Below, in pieces: positions 42,367-52,055 of a DNA stretch of 64,000 bases. The stretch's first letter is position 1. The number at the start of each line of letters is the position of its first letter. Source of the stretch: Flagellimonas sp947499585 (GTDB lineage Bacteria; Bacteroidota; Bacteroidia; Flavobacteriales; Flavobacteriaceae). The notes beneath the pieces are model-generated. The model saw only the letters and a list, made by a program, of their open reading frames with translations. It made no database searches and had not been told where the DNA came from. Where the stretch lies: NCBI RefSeq assembly GCF_044596045.1, contig NZ_CP138995.1:3658001-3722000 (forward strand), written 5' to 3'. The position numbers were made by a program, and so were the translations under genes.

Positions 42367-43113
42367 ATGAAGATTTTAGTTTGCATTAGCAACGTACCGG
42401 ATACCACTTCTAAAATCAATTTTGCCGAAGGGGATACCAAGTTTGATACAAACGGCGTACAATTTGTTATTAATCCCAATGATGAGTTTGGATTAACAAG
42501 GGCCATGTGGTTTAAAGAAAAACAAGGAGCTGCAGTGCATGTGGCTACTGTAGGTGGAGCACAAACTGAGCCCACAATACGTAAAGCTCTTGCCATAGGG
42601 GCAGACGAAGCCATACGAATAAACGCAGAACCAACCGATGGTTTTTTTGTTGCAAGACAATTGGCCGAAATAGTAAAAAATGGCGGATACGACCTAGTCA
42701 TTGCCGGTAGGGAATCCATAGATTATAACGGCGGTATGGTTCCAGGAATCTTGGCCACACTATTGGACATGAATTTTGTAAACACCTGTATTGGTCTTGA
42801 AGTTGATGGCACTAGTGCAACTGCCATGCGTGAGATTGATGGCGGAAAAGAAAAAATAAGCACTACTCTTCCTTTAGTAATAGGAGGACAAAAAGGATTG
42901 GTTGAAGAAAGTGATTTACGTATCCCTAACATGCGTGGAATAATGATGGCTAGAAAAAAAGCATTGAATGTGGTTGAACCAATTGATGCGCCTAAACTTA
43001 CCCATGATCAAAAATTTGAGAAACCTGCTGCTAAGGGACCTGTTACATTGGTTGATGCCGATAATGTAGGTGAGTTAGTAAATCTGTTGCATAACGAAGC
43101 TAAGGTGATTTAA
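42367..43113 (+). CDS. etfB: Electron transfer flavoprotein, beta subunit
   Basis: A 248-residue ETF beta chain (AMP-binding) with VCISNVPDTTSKINF at 5-19 and YDLVIAGRESIDYNGGMVPGILA near 102-124. With EtfA it carries electrons from acyl-CoA dehydrogenases to the respiratory chain through ETF:quinone oxidoreductase. etfA follows after 19 nt. A 24-bp palindrome at the promoter suggests dedicated control. Confidence 0.95.
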   Translation: MKILVCISNVPDTTSKINFAEGDTKFDTNGVQFVINPNDEFGLTRAMWFKEKQGAAVHVATVGGAQTEPTIRKALAIGADEAIRINAEPTDGFFVARQLAEIVKNGGYDLVIAGRESIDYNGGMVPGILATLLDMNFVNTCIGLEVDGTSATAMREIDGGKEKISTTLPLVIGGQKGLVEESDLRIPNMRGIMMARKKALNVVEPIDAPKLTHDQKFEKPAAKGPVTLVDADNVGELVNLLHNEAKVI

Positions 43114-43132
43114 GAATTAGAATCTATAAAAT

Positions 43133-44101
43133 ATGTCAGTATTAGTTTATACCGAATCCGATAAAGGAAAATTTAAAAAAAATGCATTAGAAGTTGCTTC
43201 TTATGCCCATAAAGTAGCGCAAGAACTTGGAACAAATGTTACCGCCGTTACTATCAATGCAGATGATGATGCCTCACTTGGTAATTATGGCATATCCAAA
43301 GTGCTCAAGGTTTCCAATGAACAATTAGGCACCTTCAACGCCAAGGCTTATGCAAACACTATTGCACAAGCTGTAGAAGCGGAAGGCGCCAAAGTAATTA
43401 TTATCAGCTCAAGTGCAGACACTAAGTTTTTGGGGCCTATCCTAACTGCAAAATTAAATGCTGGATACGTACCTAATGTAGTGGCCGCTCCAGATAGCAC
43501 CTCTCCTTTTGTAGTAAAAAGAACGGCTTTCAGTAATAAAGGTTTCGCCCACACTGAAATCTCTTCAGAAACTAAAATCGTTGGAGTCTCAAATAATGCT
43601 TATGGTGTTCATGAGAATAATGTTTCAGCGTCAGTAGAAAGTTTTGACCCTACCCTTGGTGATTCAGACTTTACCACAAAATCAGTTGAAATAGATAAAG
43701 TTGTTGGTAAGGCCACTATTGCAGATGCAGATGTGGTTGTTTCAGGAGGTCGAGGACTCAAAGGTCCAGAAAATTGGGGCATGATTGAAGAATTGGCAGA
43801 AATACTTGGTGCTGCAACCGCTTGTTCCAAACCTGTTTCAGATTTAGGCTGGCGTTCTCATGGTGAGCATGTTGGACAAACTGGAAAGCCCGTAGCCAGT
43901 AATCTATATATAGCCATTGGTATCTCTGGAGCTATTCAGCATTTGGCTGGAGTAAGCGCTTCAAAAACCAAAGTAGTCATCAACAATGACCCTGAGGCTC
44001 CGTTCTTTAAGGCCGCAGATTATGGGATTGTTGGCGATGCCTTTGAGGTGGTACCGAAACTCATCGAAAAATTAAAGGAATTTAAAGCCCAAAACGCTTA
44101 A
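43133..44101 (+). CDS. etfA: Electron transfer flavoprotein, alpha subunit
   Basis: A 322-residue ETF alpha chain. The FAD domain at the C-terminus shows SGGRGLKGPENWGMIEELA near 203-221, the S/T-R-x2 segment LGWRSHGEHVGQTGKPVASNLYIAIGISGAIQHLAG near 238-273, and NNDPEAPFFKAADYGIVGD. It forms the ETF heterodimer with EtfB. A terminator follows within 30 nt. Confidence 0.95.
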   Translation: MSVLVYTESDKGKFKKNALEVASYAHKVAQELGTNVTAVTINADDDASLGNYGISKVLKVSNEQLGTFNAKAYANTIAQAVEAEGAKVIIISSSADTKFLGPILTAKLNAGYVPNVVAAPDSTSPFVVKRTAFSNKGFAHTEISSETKIVGVSNNAYGVHENNVSASVESFDPTLGDSDFTTKSVEIDKVVGKATIADADVVVSGGRGLKGPENWGMIEELAEILGAATACSKPVSDLGWRSHGEHVGQTGKPVASNLYIAIGISGAIQHLAGVSASKTKVVINNDPEAPFFKAADYGIVGDAFEVVPKLIEKLKEFKAQNA

Positions 44102-44127
44102 TTTTTGTTAATTTGCCCTTTGCAAGG

Positions 44128-44175
44128 GGCTGTTCAGATAACTGGTATTGCCGCTTATTTGAACAGCCTTTTTTG
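44128..44175 (+). terminator. Terminator of etfBA
   Basis: GGCTGTTCA pairs with TGAACAGCC across a 23-nt loop, followed by TTTTTTGG. It lies 27 nt after the etfA stop. Confidence 0.85.
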
Positions 44176-44191
44176 GTTTTAGGAAGATAAT

Positions 44192-44827
44192 ATGAGCTTA
44201 GTACGATTAAAAATAAAGGGGATATCTTACAGCCAGACACAAAACGGCGCGTATGCTCTTATTTTAAATGAAGTTGATGGAGATAGAAAACTTCCAATTG
44301 TTATTGGTGCCTTTGAAGCGCAATCCATAGCAATTGCCCTTGAAAAAGAAATAAAACCTCCCAGACCTTTGACGCATGATTTGTTTAAAAACTTTGCCGA
44401 TAGATATGCTATTGTTATTAAACAAGTTATAATTCATAAGCTTGTAGATGGTGTTTTCTATTCGAGCATTATATGTGAGCGGGATAAGGTTGAAGAAATT
44501 GTAGATGCCCGCACAAGCGACGCTATTGCCCTGGCGCTTCGCTTTGATGCCCCAATTTTCACCTATAAAACGATATTGGACAAAGCAGGAATCTTCCTTA
44601 AATTCTCTTCAAAGGAAAATGAGGAAAACGAAGATGATGATGATAGTATAGTAGTAGATGAAATTCTCCAAGAAGGTGAAACAGTGGAAATAGAATCCGG
44701 AGCATCATCACAAGGATATAGAGAACTTACCCTAGAAGAGCTATACAAAGAATTGGATAAAGCAGTTGCCAATGAAGACTACGAAAAGGCTGTTAAATTA
44801 AGGGACGAAATTTCCAAGCGCAAATAA
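44192..44827 (+). CDS. Bifunctional nuclease domain protein with C-terminal UVR motif
   Basis: A 211-residue protein. Residues about 5-130 form a BFN/DUF151 domain (LKIKGISYSQTQNGAYALIL; LPIVIGAFEAQSIAIALE; DARTSDAIALALRF), a fold with reported DNase/RNase activity in plants. An acidic linker leads to a UVR motif (ELDKAVANEDYEKAVKLRDEI, about 187-207), as in UvrB/UvrC and Clp adaptors. Ten bases separate it from the nucleoside transporter gene, so an operon is likely. Confidence 0.88.
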   Translation: MSLVRLKIKGISYSQTQNGAYALILNEVDGDRKLPIVIGAFEAQSIAIALEKEIKPPRPLTHDLFKNFADRYAIVIKQVIIHKLVDGVFYSSIICERDKVEEIVDARTSDAIALALRFDAPIFTYKTILDKAGIFLKFSSKENEENEDDDDSIVVDEILQEGETVEIESGASSQGYRELTLEELYKELDKAVANEDYEKAVKLRDEISKRK

Positions 44828-44836
44828 ACCTTTTAC

Positions 44837-46300
44837 ATGGGTAAGAAAACCAAAAGTTTCCTAATACTTTTATTATTTATCTGTGTCTCATCTTATGGAC
44901 AAAACACCTTGCCCGTAGACTCTATTAACAGTGTAATAGGCACAACCATAATTGATGACATCACCGTTCAAGAAACACCACAGTTAATTGCTAATCAAGG
45001 ATTTACTTTTACCACATTGTGGAGGGGAGTATTGGGAATGGCAGTATTGATTTTCATCTCATTCCTTTTCAGTTCCAATAGAAAAGCCATTAACTGGAAA
45101 ACGGTGGGAATTGGTCTTGGATTGCAATTATTAATTGCAATAGGGGTACTTAAGGTTCCTTTTGTACAATATGCGTTTGAAAAAATTGGACAGGTCTTTG
45201 TAAGTATTCTGGATTTTACCCGAGCAGGAAGCCAGTTTCTCTTTGAAGGTTTGGTTGTGGATATGGATACCTTTGGGTTCATTTTTGCCTTTCAAGTATT
45301 GCCAACAATCATTTTCTTTTCTGCATTGACCTCCGTCTTATTTTATATGGGGGTGATACAAAAAGTGGTCAGGGCATTGGCATGGTTACTAACAAAATCC
45401 TTAGGTATTTCTGGTGCAGAAAGCCTCTCTATAGCAGGAAACATTTTTTTAGGGCAAACTGAAGCACCATTGCTTATCAAAGCCTATTTGGAAAAAATGA
45501 ATAAGTCGGAAATCCTTTTGGTCATGATTGGTGGCATGGCTACAGTTGCTGGCGCTGTGTTGGCAGCTTACATTGGATTTTTAGGTGGGGATGACCCTGC
45601 GCTGCGCTTGATTTTCGCCAAACACTTATTGGCTGCTTCTGTGATGGCAGCCCCTGGAGCTATCATAATTTCAAAAATTCTATATCCGCAGACGGAAAGT
45701 ATAAATACTGAAGTAAAAGTATCTTCTGAAAAAATAGGTGCCAATTTTTTGGACGCCATTGCCAATGGAACTACTGAAGGTTTAAAACTAGCCATGAATG
45801 TAGGTGCCATGCTATTGGTTTTTGTTGCTTTTATAGCCATGATCAACGGAATCTTAGGTTGGGTTGGTGATGTAACCACCCTTAACACCTTGATTGCAGA
45901 TAATTCGCCCTATGACAGTTTCTCTCTAGAAGCAGTGTTGGGAACTGTTTTTGCGCCATTAATGTGGCTCATTGGTGTAGCAAATGAAGATATCATGCTC
46001 ATGGGACAGCTGTTGGGAATTAAACTTGTAGCCAGCGAGTTTGTGGGTTATGTTCAGTTGGCAGAGTTGAAAACCATGACCAATAATTTACACTTTACCT
46101 ATAACAAGTCCGTAATTATGGCCACTTATATGCTTTGTGGTTTTGCCAATTTTGCTTCAATTGGTATTCAAATTGGTGGAATAGGTTCGTTGGCGCCAGG
46201 TCAACGTAAAACTTTGTCTGAGTTTGGTATGAAAGCTGTTTTGGGCGGTTCATTGGCCTCCCTCCTATCCGCAACCATTGCAGGAATGATTCTAGGGTAA
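44837..46300 (+). CDS. Concentrative nucleoside transporter (CNT/NupC family)
   Basis: A 487-residue Na+- or H+-coupled nucleoside importer. The CNT gate region GQTEAPLLIKAYLEKMNKSE is near 212-231 and the C-terminal half has NEDIMLMGQLLGIKLVASEFVGY and CGFANFASIGIQIGGIGSLAPGQR. An N-terminal signal-like segment (FLILLLFICVSSYGQ) plus a soluble stretch to about residue 55 precedes the first CNT helix. Its place after the nuclease gene suggests uptake and use of nucleosides. Confidence 0.92.
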   Translation: MGKKTKSFLILLLFICVSSYGQNTLPVDSINSVIGTTIIDDITVQETPQLIANQGFTFTTLWRGVLGMAVLIFISFLFSSNRKAINWKTVGIGLGLQLLIAIGVLKVPFVQYAFEKIGQVFVSILDFTRAGSQFLFEGLVVDMDTFGFIFAFQVLPTIIFFSALTSVLFYMGVIQKVVRALAWLLTKSLGISGAESLSIAGNIFLGQTEAPLLIKAYLEKMNKSEILLVMIGGMATVAGAVLAAYIGFLGGDDPALRLIFAKHLLAASVMAAPGAIIISKILYPQTESINTEVKVSSEKIGANFLDAIANGTTEGLKLAMNVGAMLLVFVAFIAMINGILGWVGDVTTLNTLIADNSPYDSFSLEAVLGTVFAPLMWLIGVANEDIMLMGQLLGIKLVASEFVGYVQLAELKTMTNNLHFTYNKSVIMATYMLCGFANFASIGIQIGGIGSLAPGQRKTLSEFGMKAVLGGSLASLLSATIAGMILG

Positions 46301-46393
46301 GTATTCCAATCCGTTGATAAAATCTTTATAAGTCAATCAACATTCTTTTTACATAACTTTATTCTTGAAGTATTTTAGACAGATTTAATTTTT

Positions 46394-46462
46394 CTGTCGC
46401 ATCGAGCGCAGTCGAGATGTCTTTTAAAGATTTCTCCATGTTGTACTTGTTCGAAATGACAA
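46394..46462. repeat. Interspersed repeat, second copy of CATCGAGCGCAGTCGAGATG
   Basis: CTGTCGCATCGAGCGCAGTC then GAGATGTC, and an opposing end TGTTCGAAATGACAAG. The 20-mer is identical to the one at 35305-35381. Together with the next repeat it fills most of the 321-nt gap between the transporter and thyA, where no gene is seen. Confidence 0.75.
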
Positions 46463-46493
46463 GAATTTAACGGATTGATTTTTAGAATAAAAA

Positions 46494-46602
46494 GATGACA
46501 GTTTGAGTGAAATCCTAAAAGGATTTTGCATCGAAAACAAGTCTTTTACCAAAACCTTTTTCTCGATACAATTTCAGTATGCTGAAATCACTCGAAATGA
46601 CG
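46494..46602. repeat. Degenerate interspersed repeat before thyA
   Basis: GATGACAGTTTGAGTGAAAT at one end and TCACTCGAAATGACG at the other, with inner hairpins ATCCTAAAAGGAT and ATTTCAGTATGCTGAAAT. It resembles the other TCGA/AAATGAC repeats but has no exact core. It ends 20 nt before the thyA ATG, so the thyA promoter must lie within or be shared. Confidence 0.5.
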
Positions 46603-46621
46603 ATTTGTAGAACGAAAGAAT

Positions 46622-47446
46622 ATGAAGCAATACCACGACTTACTAAAACATGTATTGGAACAGGGGAACCAAAAGGGCGACCGTACCGGAACAGGAACAA
46701 AAAGTGTCTTTGGCTACCAAATGCGATTTGACCTTTCCGAAGGCTTTCCTATGGTGACCACCAAAAAGTTGCATTTAAAATCTATTGTACATGAGCTCCT
46801 CTGGTTTTTAAAGGGAGATACCAATATTGGTTATCTGCAAGAAAACGGTGTACGTATTTGGAACGAGTGGGCAGATGAAAATGGAGATTTGGGCCCTGTG
46901 TACGGACATCAATGGCGCAATTGGAACAGTGAAGAGATTGACCAAATAAAAGAGGTTATTGCAACCTTAAAAAGCAATCCCAATAGCAGGCGTATGCTAG
47001 TATCCGCTTGGAACCCCAGTGTGTTGCCAGATACTTCGGTGTCCTTTTCCAAAAATGTTTCCAATGGTAAAGCAGCTTTACCACCTTGCCATGCGTTTTT
47101 TCAGTTTTATGTGGCGGATGGTAAATTGTCTTGCCAATTGTACCAACGTAGTGCGGATATCTTTTTGGGCGTGCCCTTTAATATTGCCTCCTATGCCTTG
47201 TTTACCATGATGATGGCTCAAGTTTGCGGATATGAGCCTGGGGATTTCATCCACACCTTTGGTGATGCCCATATTTACAATAACCATATGGAGCAAGTGG
47301 AACTCCAGTTAAGTCGAGACCAAAGACCATTGCCCAAAATGCGCATTAATCCTGCTGTAAAGGATATTTTCGAATTTACTTTTGATGATTTTGAGTTGGT
47401 GAACTATAATCCGCACCCGCATATTAAAGGGATTGTGGCTGTATAA
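46622..47446 (+). CDS. thyA: Thymidylate synthase
   Basis: A 274-residue ThyA, which makes dTMP from dUMP with methylene-THF. KGDRTGTGTKSVFGYQMRFDL is at 19-39; the catalytic C156 is in LPPCHAFFQFYV; QRSADIFLGVPFNIASYA and the C-terminal IKGIVAV are standard. There is no dihydrofolate reductase gene directly after it, as is often found in relatives. Confidence 0.97.
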   Translation: MKQYHDLLKHVLEQGNQKGDRTGTGTKSVFGYQMRFDLSEGFPMVTTKKLHLKSIVHELLWFLKGDTNIGYLQENGVRIWNEWADENGDLGPVYGHQWRNWNSEEIDQIKEVIATLKSNPNSRRMLVSAWNPSVLPDTSVSFSKNVSNGKAALPPCHAFFQFYVADGKLSCQLYQRSADIFLGVPFNIASYALFTMMMAQVCGYEPGDFIHTFGDAHIYNNHMEQVELQLSRDQRPLPKMRINPAVKDIFEFTFDDFELVNYNPHPHIKGIVAV

Positions 47447-47553
47447 ATCGTATATAATCATACTTTTGGATGCGTTGTGATGTATTCGACTTGCATAAAG
47501 GTTGCATGTGATTTTTGCCTAACAAACCAAATTACTTTGATAATTTTCAAAAT

Positions 47554-48102
47554 ATGCTTTTTAGAACCCTTTTAGTATTTTTCACTTTATTGACTTTTAA
47601 TTCACTTTTTTCACAAAAATGTCGGGTAGAAGACGACCCATTCTCTGATGAGAGAGTAGTTTCTTTTAACTATAAAAACAAAACCGTTTTTCTAGAATCG
47701 AAAAACAATGAAGTTCGTCTTGATATTGAGTTTTACTATTGGGGAGAGAAAAGTTATGTGTTTGAAAAAGGGGCAAGTCTTTTTTTAAAACTTGAAAACA
47801 AAAAAACACTAGAACTTCTATCTTCAAATGAAGCCAGTAGCACACTAGCACAATCTGGGAATATTGCTTTTACACCTAGTGGAATTCAAAACAGTGACGG
47901 ACGAAATTATAGTATATATATGTTTTCATTTACATTGAATTGGGAGCAAATAAAAAAATTGGCGAATTCTGAAATAACTCATTTAAGAATACCTGACATT
48001 GATAAAAGATATATCGATAAAAAAGCAAAAGGAAGAATAAAGAAAAAGACAGTTGCTATTAAAAAAGGAGCTGAATGTATGATTTCTCATTTACAAGGGT
48101 GA
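47554..48102 (+). CDS. Secreted protein of unknown function
   Basis: A 182-residue protein with a signal peptide (MLFRTLLVFFTLLTFNSLFSQ). The mature part is beta-rich with a conserved-looking Cys near each end and a basic segment KRYIDKKAKGRIKKKTVAIKKG near the C-terminus. No family is recognised. ATG 47554 was chosen over an upstream TTG because it gives a clean signal peptide. It is a lone gene between thyA and the sulfatases. Confidence 0.65.
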   Translation: MLFRTLLVFFTLLTFNSLFSQKCRVEDDPFSDERVVSFNYKNKTVFLESKNNEVRLDIEFYYWGEKSYVFEKGASLFLKLENKKTLELLSSNEASSTLAQSGNIAFTPSGIQNSDGRNYSIYMFSFTLNWEQIKKLANSEITHLRIPDIDKRYIDKKAKGRIKKKTVAIKKGAECMISHLQG

Positions 48103-48252
48103 CAAAAATTTAGCGCAACAAGAAGTATAATCAATTACTTCTAATTTCCAAAAACGTAAATCCTTGCTTATTTATTAACTTCGAGCTACGGCGAAAAAGT
48201 GTCCTACAAACGTTTTCCGCAACGAAATCATAACTCAATCATTTAAAAACCA

Positions 48253-50019
48253 ATGAGACTAAAATTTGGAAACATCTTTGTTCTGGCATACTCTTGTTTG
48301 TCATTGTTTTTCGTTAACGGTTTTGCTCAGGAAAAACCACATCCAAACATTATATTGATAATAACCGATGATCAGGGCTATGGTGACCTTGGTATTACAG
48401 GAAACCCACATGTACAAACCCCGGTGATAGACAAATTTGCTACCGAAAGTGTTCGTTTCAACAACTTTTATGTCTCCCCGGTATGCGCCCCAACCCGTTC
48501 AAGTCTTTTGACAGGGCGCTATTCCTTGCGCACAGGTATAAGGGATACCTACAATGGCGGCGCAATAATGGCATCAAGCGAGGTTACCATTGCCGAAATG
48601 CTAAAACAAGAAGGTTACAAAACAGGGGTTTTTGGCAAATGGCATTTGGGTGATAATTACCCAAGTAGACCAAATGATCAAGGTTTTGATGAATCCTTGA
48701 TCCATCTTTCTGGTGGAATGGGGCAAGTTGGTGATATCACCACATATTTTAAAGGTGATAGGAGTTATTTTGACCCCGTACTGTGGCACAATAACAATAA
48801 AGAAGCCTATAACGGTTATTGCTCGGATATTTTTACAGAAGAAGCTATAGCGTTTGTAGAAAAAAATAAAGATTCGCCCTTTTTCTGTTATCTCTCTTTT
48901 AATGCTCCACACACACCTTTACAAGTGCCGGAAAATTATTATCAAAAATATAAGGACATTGACCCGGCATCTAACTTTGAGGATGATAGCAGGCCCTTTT
49001 CAAAAATGACAGAAAAAGATAAAGAGGATGCCCGAAAAGTGTATGCCATGGTATCAAACATTGATGACAATTTGGGCAAACTCTTTAAAAAACTGGATGA
49101 TTTAGATATTTCGGATAATACACTCATTATTTTTATGACTGACAATGGCCCGCAACAAACCAGATATGTGGGTGGTATGCGTGGTCGCAAAGGAAGTGTT
49201 TACCAAGGTGGGGTCCGGGTACCATTTTATATTAAATATCCTCCATCTTTTGAGAAGGATATCGATATTGAAACCATGACCTCCCATATTGATGTTTTAC
49301 CAACAATAGCGAAGGTTTGCAATGTTGATTTACCCAAAGAAAGAGCAATTGACGGTAAAAGTCTGCTGCCATTAATTATGAAAAAAGACGTTGATTGGAT
49401 AAACCGACCATTGTTTTTTTATTGGACAAGACGTTTTCCAGAACCTTATTTTAATATGGCGTTACAAAAGGGAAATTATAAACTGGTTGGAAAGACAAAT
49501 TATAATGCTCCAACCAAGGACTTTGAGCTCTTCAACCTTGTAAAAGATCCTTACGAACAAAATAATATTATATCGGAAAATAAAAATCTGGCAAAAGAGC
49601 TAAAAGCAGAACTTGATGGAATCTATAATGAATTGATAACTTCCGAAAATCTAATTAATCAACCCCGTATTATTGTTGGAAGCAAACAGGAAAACCCCAC
49701 AATTCTGAATAGGAACGATGCTGGTGGACAACGCGGAATTTGGGATCAAGAAGAAATATATGGCAAGTGGAGGGTCAGCATGGAAAAAGGGCATTATAAC
49801 ATAAAAATTAAGTTCATTAAGCCCGTTAAAGCAAATGGCAGGATGTATATAGAAGCCAATACCTTGGTCAAACAAATGGTAAACAAAAAAGAGGATACTG
49901 ACATTATTGAGATGAAGAACGTCTTCTTTCCTAAAATGGACTGCGACTTGATACCCTTCTATGCTATCAACTCAAAAAGAATATTCCCATTTTGGATTGA
50001 AATGAAAAAGATAGATTAA
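48253..50019 (+). CDS. Family S1 arylsulfatase, secreted
   Basis: A 588-residue formylglycine sulfatase with a signal peptide (to about residue 25). Metal ligands D39-D40 are in ITDDQGYGDLG; C78 in CAPTRSSLLTGR is converted to formylglycine; FGKWHLGDNYPSRPNDQGFDE is near 133-153 and TDNGPQQTRYVGG near 299-311. It has an extra C-terminal beta domain (about 475-588) that may bind carbohydrate. It probably removes sulfate from algal polysaccharide. No maturase or glycoside hydrolase is near. A second sulfatase follows. Confidence 0.92.
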   Translation: MRLKFGNIFVLAYSCLSLFFVNGFAQEKPHPNIILIITDDQGYGDLGITGNPHVQTPVIDKFATESVRFNNFYVSPVCAPTRSSLLTGRYSLRTGIRDTYNGGAIMASSEVTIAEMLKQEGYKTGVFGKWHLGDNYPSRPNDQGFDESLIHLSGGMGQVGDITTYFKGDRSYFDPVLWHNNNKEAYNGYCSDIFTEEAIAFVEKNKDSPFFCYLSFNAPHTPLQVPENYYQKYKDIDPASNFEDDSRPFSKMTEKDKEDARKVYAMVSNIDDNLGKLFKKLDDLDISDNTLIIFMTDNGPQQTRYVGGMRGRKGSVYQGGVRVPFYIKYPPSFEKDIDIETMTSHIDVLPTIAKVCNVDLPKERAIDGKSLLPLIMKKDVDWINRPLFFYWTRRFPEPYFNMALQKGNYKLVGKTNYNAPTKDFELFNLVKDPYEQNNIISENKNLAKELKAELDGIYNELITSENLINQPRIIVGSKQENPTILNRNDAGGQRGIWDQEEIYGKWRVSMEKGHYNIKIKFIKPVKANGRMYIEANTLVKQMVNKKEDTDIIEMKNVFFPKMDCDLIPFYAINSKRIFPFWIEMKKID

Positions 50020-50165
50020 ACCCCTTCCTGTAAAAACAACTATAGATAATCGAGCGGAAAGTAGTACTTTAGGAACACATGCAATAAACAAAATATCAAA
50101 CTGATTTCTCCTCTGAAGATTTTAAGTTAAACAACTGCAACCCATACCCGAAAATTAAACTAATC

Positions 50166-51830
50166 ATGTATCGAACATTTACATATTTTCTTGTCCCGAT
50201 TGTAATGTCTATTCTGTTATCCTGTAAAGGGAATGAACAAGAGCCAACAGTCCCCCCAAATATTCTGTTCATCATGTCAGATGACCATGCCTATCAGGCC
50301 ATCAGTGCCTATTCTGACCAACTCATACAAACACCAAATATTGACCGTCTCGCAAAAGAAGGGATGCTCTTTACAAATGCAAGTGTGACCAATTCTATTT
50401 GTGCACCTTCACGTGCCACTATACTAACGGGAAAACATACCCACCTCAATGGCAAAATCAATAACATCATGCCATTTGACACTACCCAAATTACTTTCCC
50501 ACAGTTGTTTCAAAAGGCAGGTTACCAAACAGCGATGTTTGGCAAACTACATTTTGGAAATAATCCTAAAGGAGTTGATGACTTTATGATTTTACCAGGG
50601 CAAGGAAGTTACATCAACCCAGAATTTATTACTCAGAAAGGCGACACTACCATAATTGGATATGTGACTGATATTATCACTGATATTACTTTGGAATGGC
50701 TGGATAAAAAACGAGATACAACCAAGCCCTTTATGTTGATGTACATGCACAAAGCACCCCACAGAGCTTGGTGGCCAAGTGCTGAAAAAATGAAGGAGTT
50801 TTCAAAGAAATCCTTCCCTGAACCAGAAACGCTTTTTGATGATTACACAAACAGAGGCACTGCCGCTAAAACAGCGGAAATGAATCTACTTTATCATATG
50901 GACTATACACAGGATTCTAAAATTATGCCTGAGACCATCGAAGAGATGGGGGTTGTTGAGCCGGTTATTCCACCAATCATATTTGACGGGGAATATGCGC
51001 TAAAACAATCTCGTAATAGAATGACAAAAGAACAAAAAGCCCTATACGACCCTCTATTGGATGCCATCAATGCCGATTTCAAAGCCAATTGGAAAGGGAT
51101 GACCAATAAGGAGAAAATGAGTTGGAAATACCAACGATACATGCAGGATTATTTGGCGTGTATATCATCTGTAGATGATAATGTAGGTCGAGTCTTGAAC
51201 TACCTTGATGAAAATGATTTGACTAACAATACTATGGTCGTTTACACCTCCGATCAGGGCTTTTATCTTGGTGAACACGGATGGTTCGATAAGCGTTTTA
51301 TTTATGATGAGTCTTTTAAAACACCATTGTTGATCAGGTGGCCCAACCAAATCAAAGCTGGTATCACCAATGAAGAAATGGTACAAAACTTGGATTTTGC
51401 CCAAACGTTTTTGGAAGCCGCCCAAGTAAAAGCACCAGCTGACATGCAAGGTGAATCTTTAATGCCGCTTTTAAAAGGAGACTCTCAAGGGTGGAATCGT
51501 GAGGCCGTTTATTACCACTATTATGAATATCCAGGGTGGCACTCCGTAAAAAGGCATTATGGCATCGTTACTAAGGATTATAAGTTAGCACACTTTTATT
51601 ACGATATAGATGAATGGGAATTATACGATCGCAAAAAAGACGTGCATGAAATGAAGAATGTTTACGGAGATCCTGAATATAAAGATGTGGTTGTGGAACT
51701 AAAAAAAAGACTAGCTAAACTAAGGGTCAAATACGGAGATTCAGATGAGTTGCAGCAAAAATATTTGGACATGACCAAAAACACCAACTCAAATATCAGT
51801 GAGTCAGAATTAAAAAAACCGAAACACTAA
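50166..51830 (+). CDS. Family S1 sulfatase, lipoprotein
   Basis: A 554-residue sulfatase with a lipobox (ILLSC, Cys 20). D39-D40 are in MSDDHAYQAISAY; C79 in CAPSRATILTGK is the formylglycine site; FGKLHFGNNPKGVDDF is near 121-136 and TSDQGFYLGEHGWFDKRFIYDES near 361-383. The two neighbouring sulfatases are distant in sequence, so they probably cleave different sulfate positions of one glycan. It is 146 nt downstream of the first, without a clear terminator between them. Confidence 0.92.
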   Translation: MYRTFTYFLVPIVMSILLSCKGNEQEPTVPPNILFIMSDDHAYQAISAYSDQLIQTPNIDRLAKEGMLFTNASVTNSICAPSRATILTGKHTHLNGKINNIMPFDTTQITFPQLFQKAGYQTAMFGKLHFGNNPKGVDDFMILPGQGSYINPEFITQKGDTTIIGYVTDIITDITLEWLDKKRDTTKPFMLMYMHKAPHRAWWPSAEKMKEFSKKSFPEPETLFDDYTNRGTAAKTAEMNLLYHMDYTQDSKIMPETIEEMGVVEPVIPPIIFDGEYALKQSRNRMTKEQKALYDPLLDAINADFKANWKGMTNKEKMSWKYQRYMQDYLACISSVDDNVGRVLNYLDENDLTNNTMVVYTSDQGFYLGEHGWFDKRFIYDESFKTPLLIRWPNQIKAGITNEEMVQNLDFAQTFLEAAQVKAPADMQGESLMPLLKGDSQGWNREAVYYHYYEYPGWHSVKRHYGIVTKDYKLAHFYYDIDEWELYDRKKDVHEMKNVYGDPEYKDVVVELKKRLAKLRVKYGDSDELQQKYLDMTKNTNSNISESELKKPKH

Positions 51831-51871
51831 AAAACCTAGCTGTAGAAATAGTAATGTATTACAAGCAAGCT

Positions 51872-51896
51872 AAAATGTAACCTTCAGTTACATTTT
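51872..51896 (+). terminator. Terminator-like hairpin after the sulfatases
   Basis: AAAATGTAAC-CTTCA-GTTACATTTT, a perfect 10-bp stem, followed by ACAAAAATT. The U-run is weak, so it is a plausible but not certain terminator. Confidence 0.55.
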
Positions 51897-51996
51897 ACAA
51901 AAATTATAGCCGAATCTAAGTAGATTGAAGGTTTTTTGCTCGCTACTACGTTCTATTGTCTTGATAGGAAAGTGCAATGCAATCGGGCTACCATTC

Positions 51997-52014
51997 TTAT
52001 ACTAGCCATTAGCA
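51997..52014. repeat. Cassette-like repeat end before the DUF1272 gene
   Basis: TTATACTAGCCATTAGCA. It differs by one inserted base from TTATACTAGACCATTAGCA at 52497-52515, which sits before the DinB gene in the same orientation. The 100 nt before it show no clear partner arm. Confidence 0.5.
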
Positions 52015-52055
52015 ACAATTGAAAGAATAGAATTCAAAACCTAAATTTTAAGGAT

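Noticed and set aside
46301..46621. Possible small gene in the 321-nt gap before thyA
   Set aside because: The open frames there run through repeat elements and show no coding pattern.
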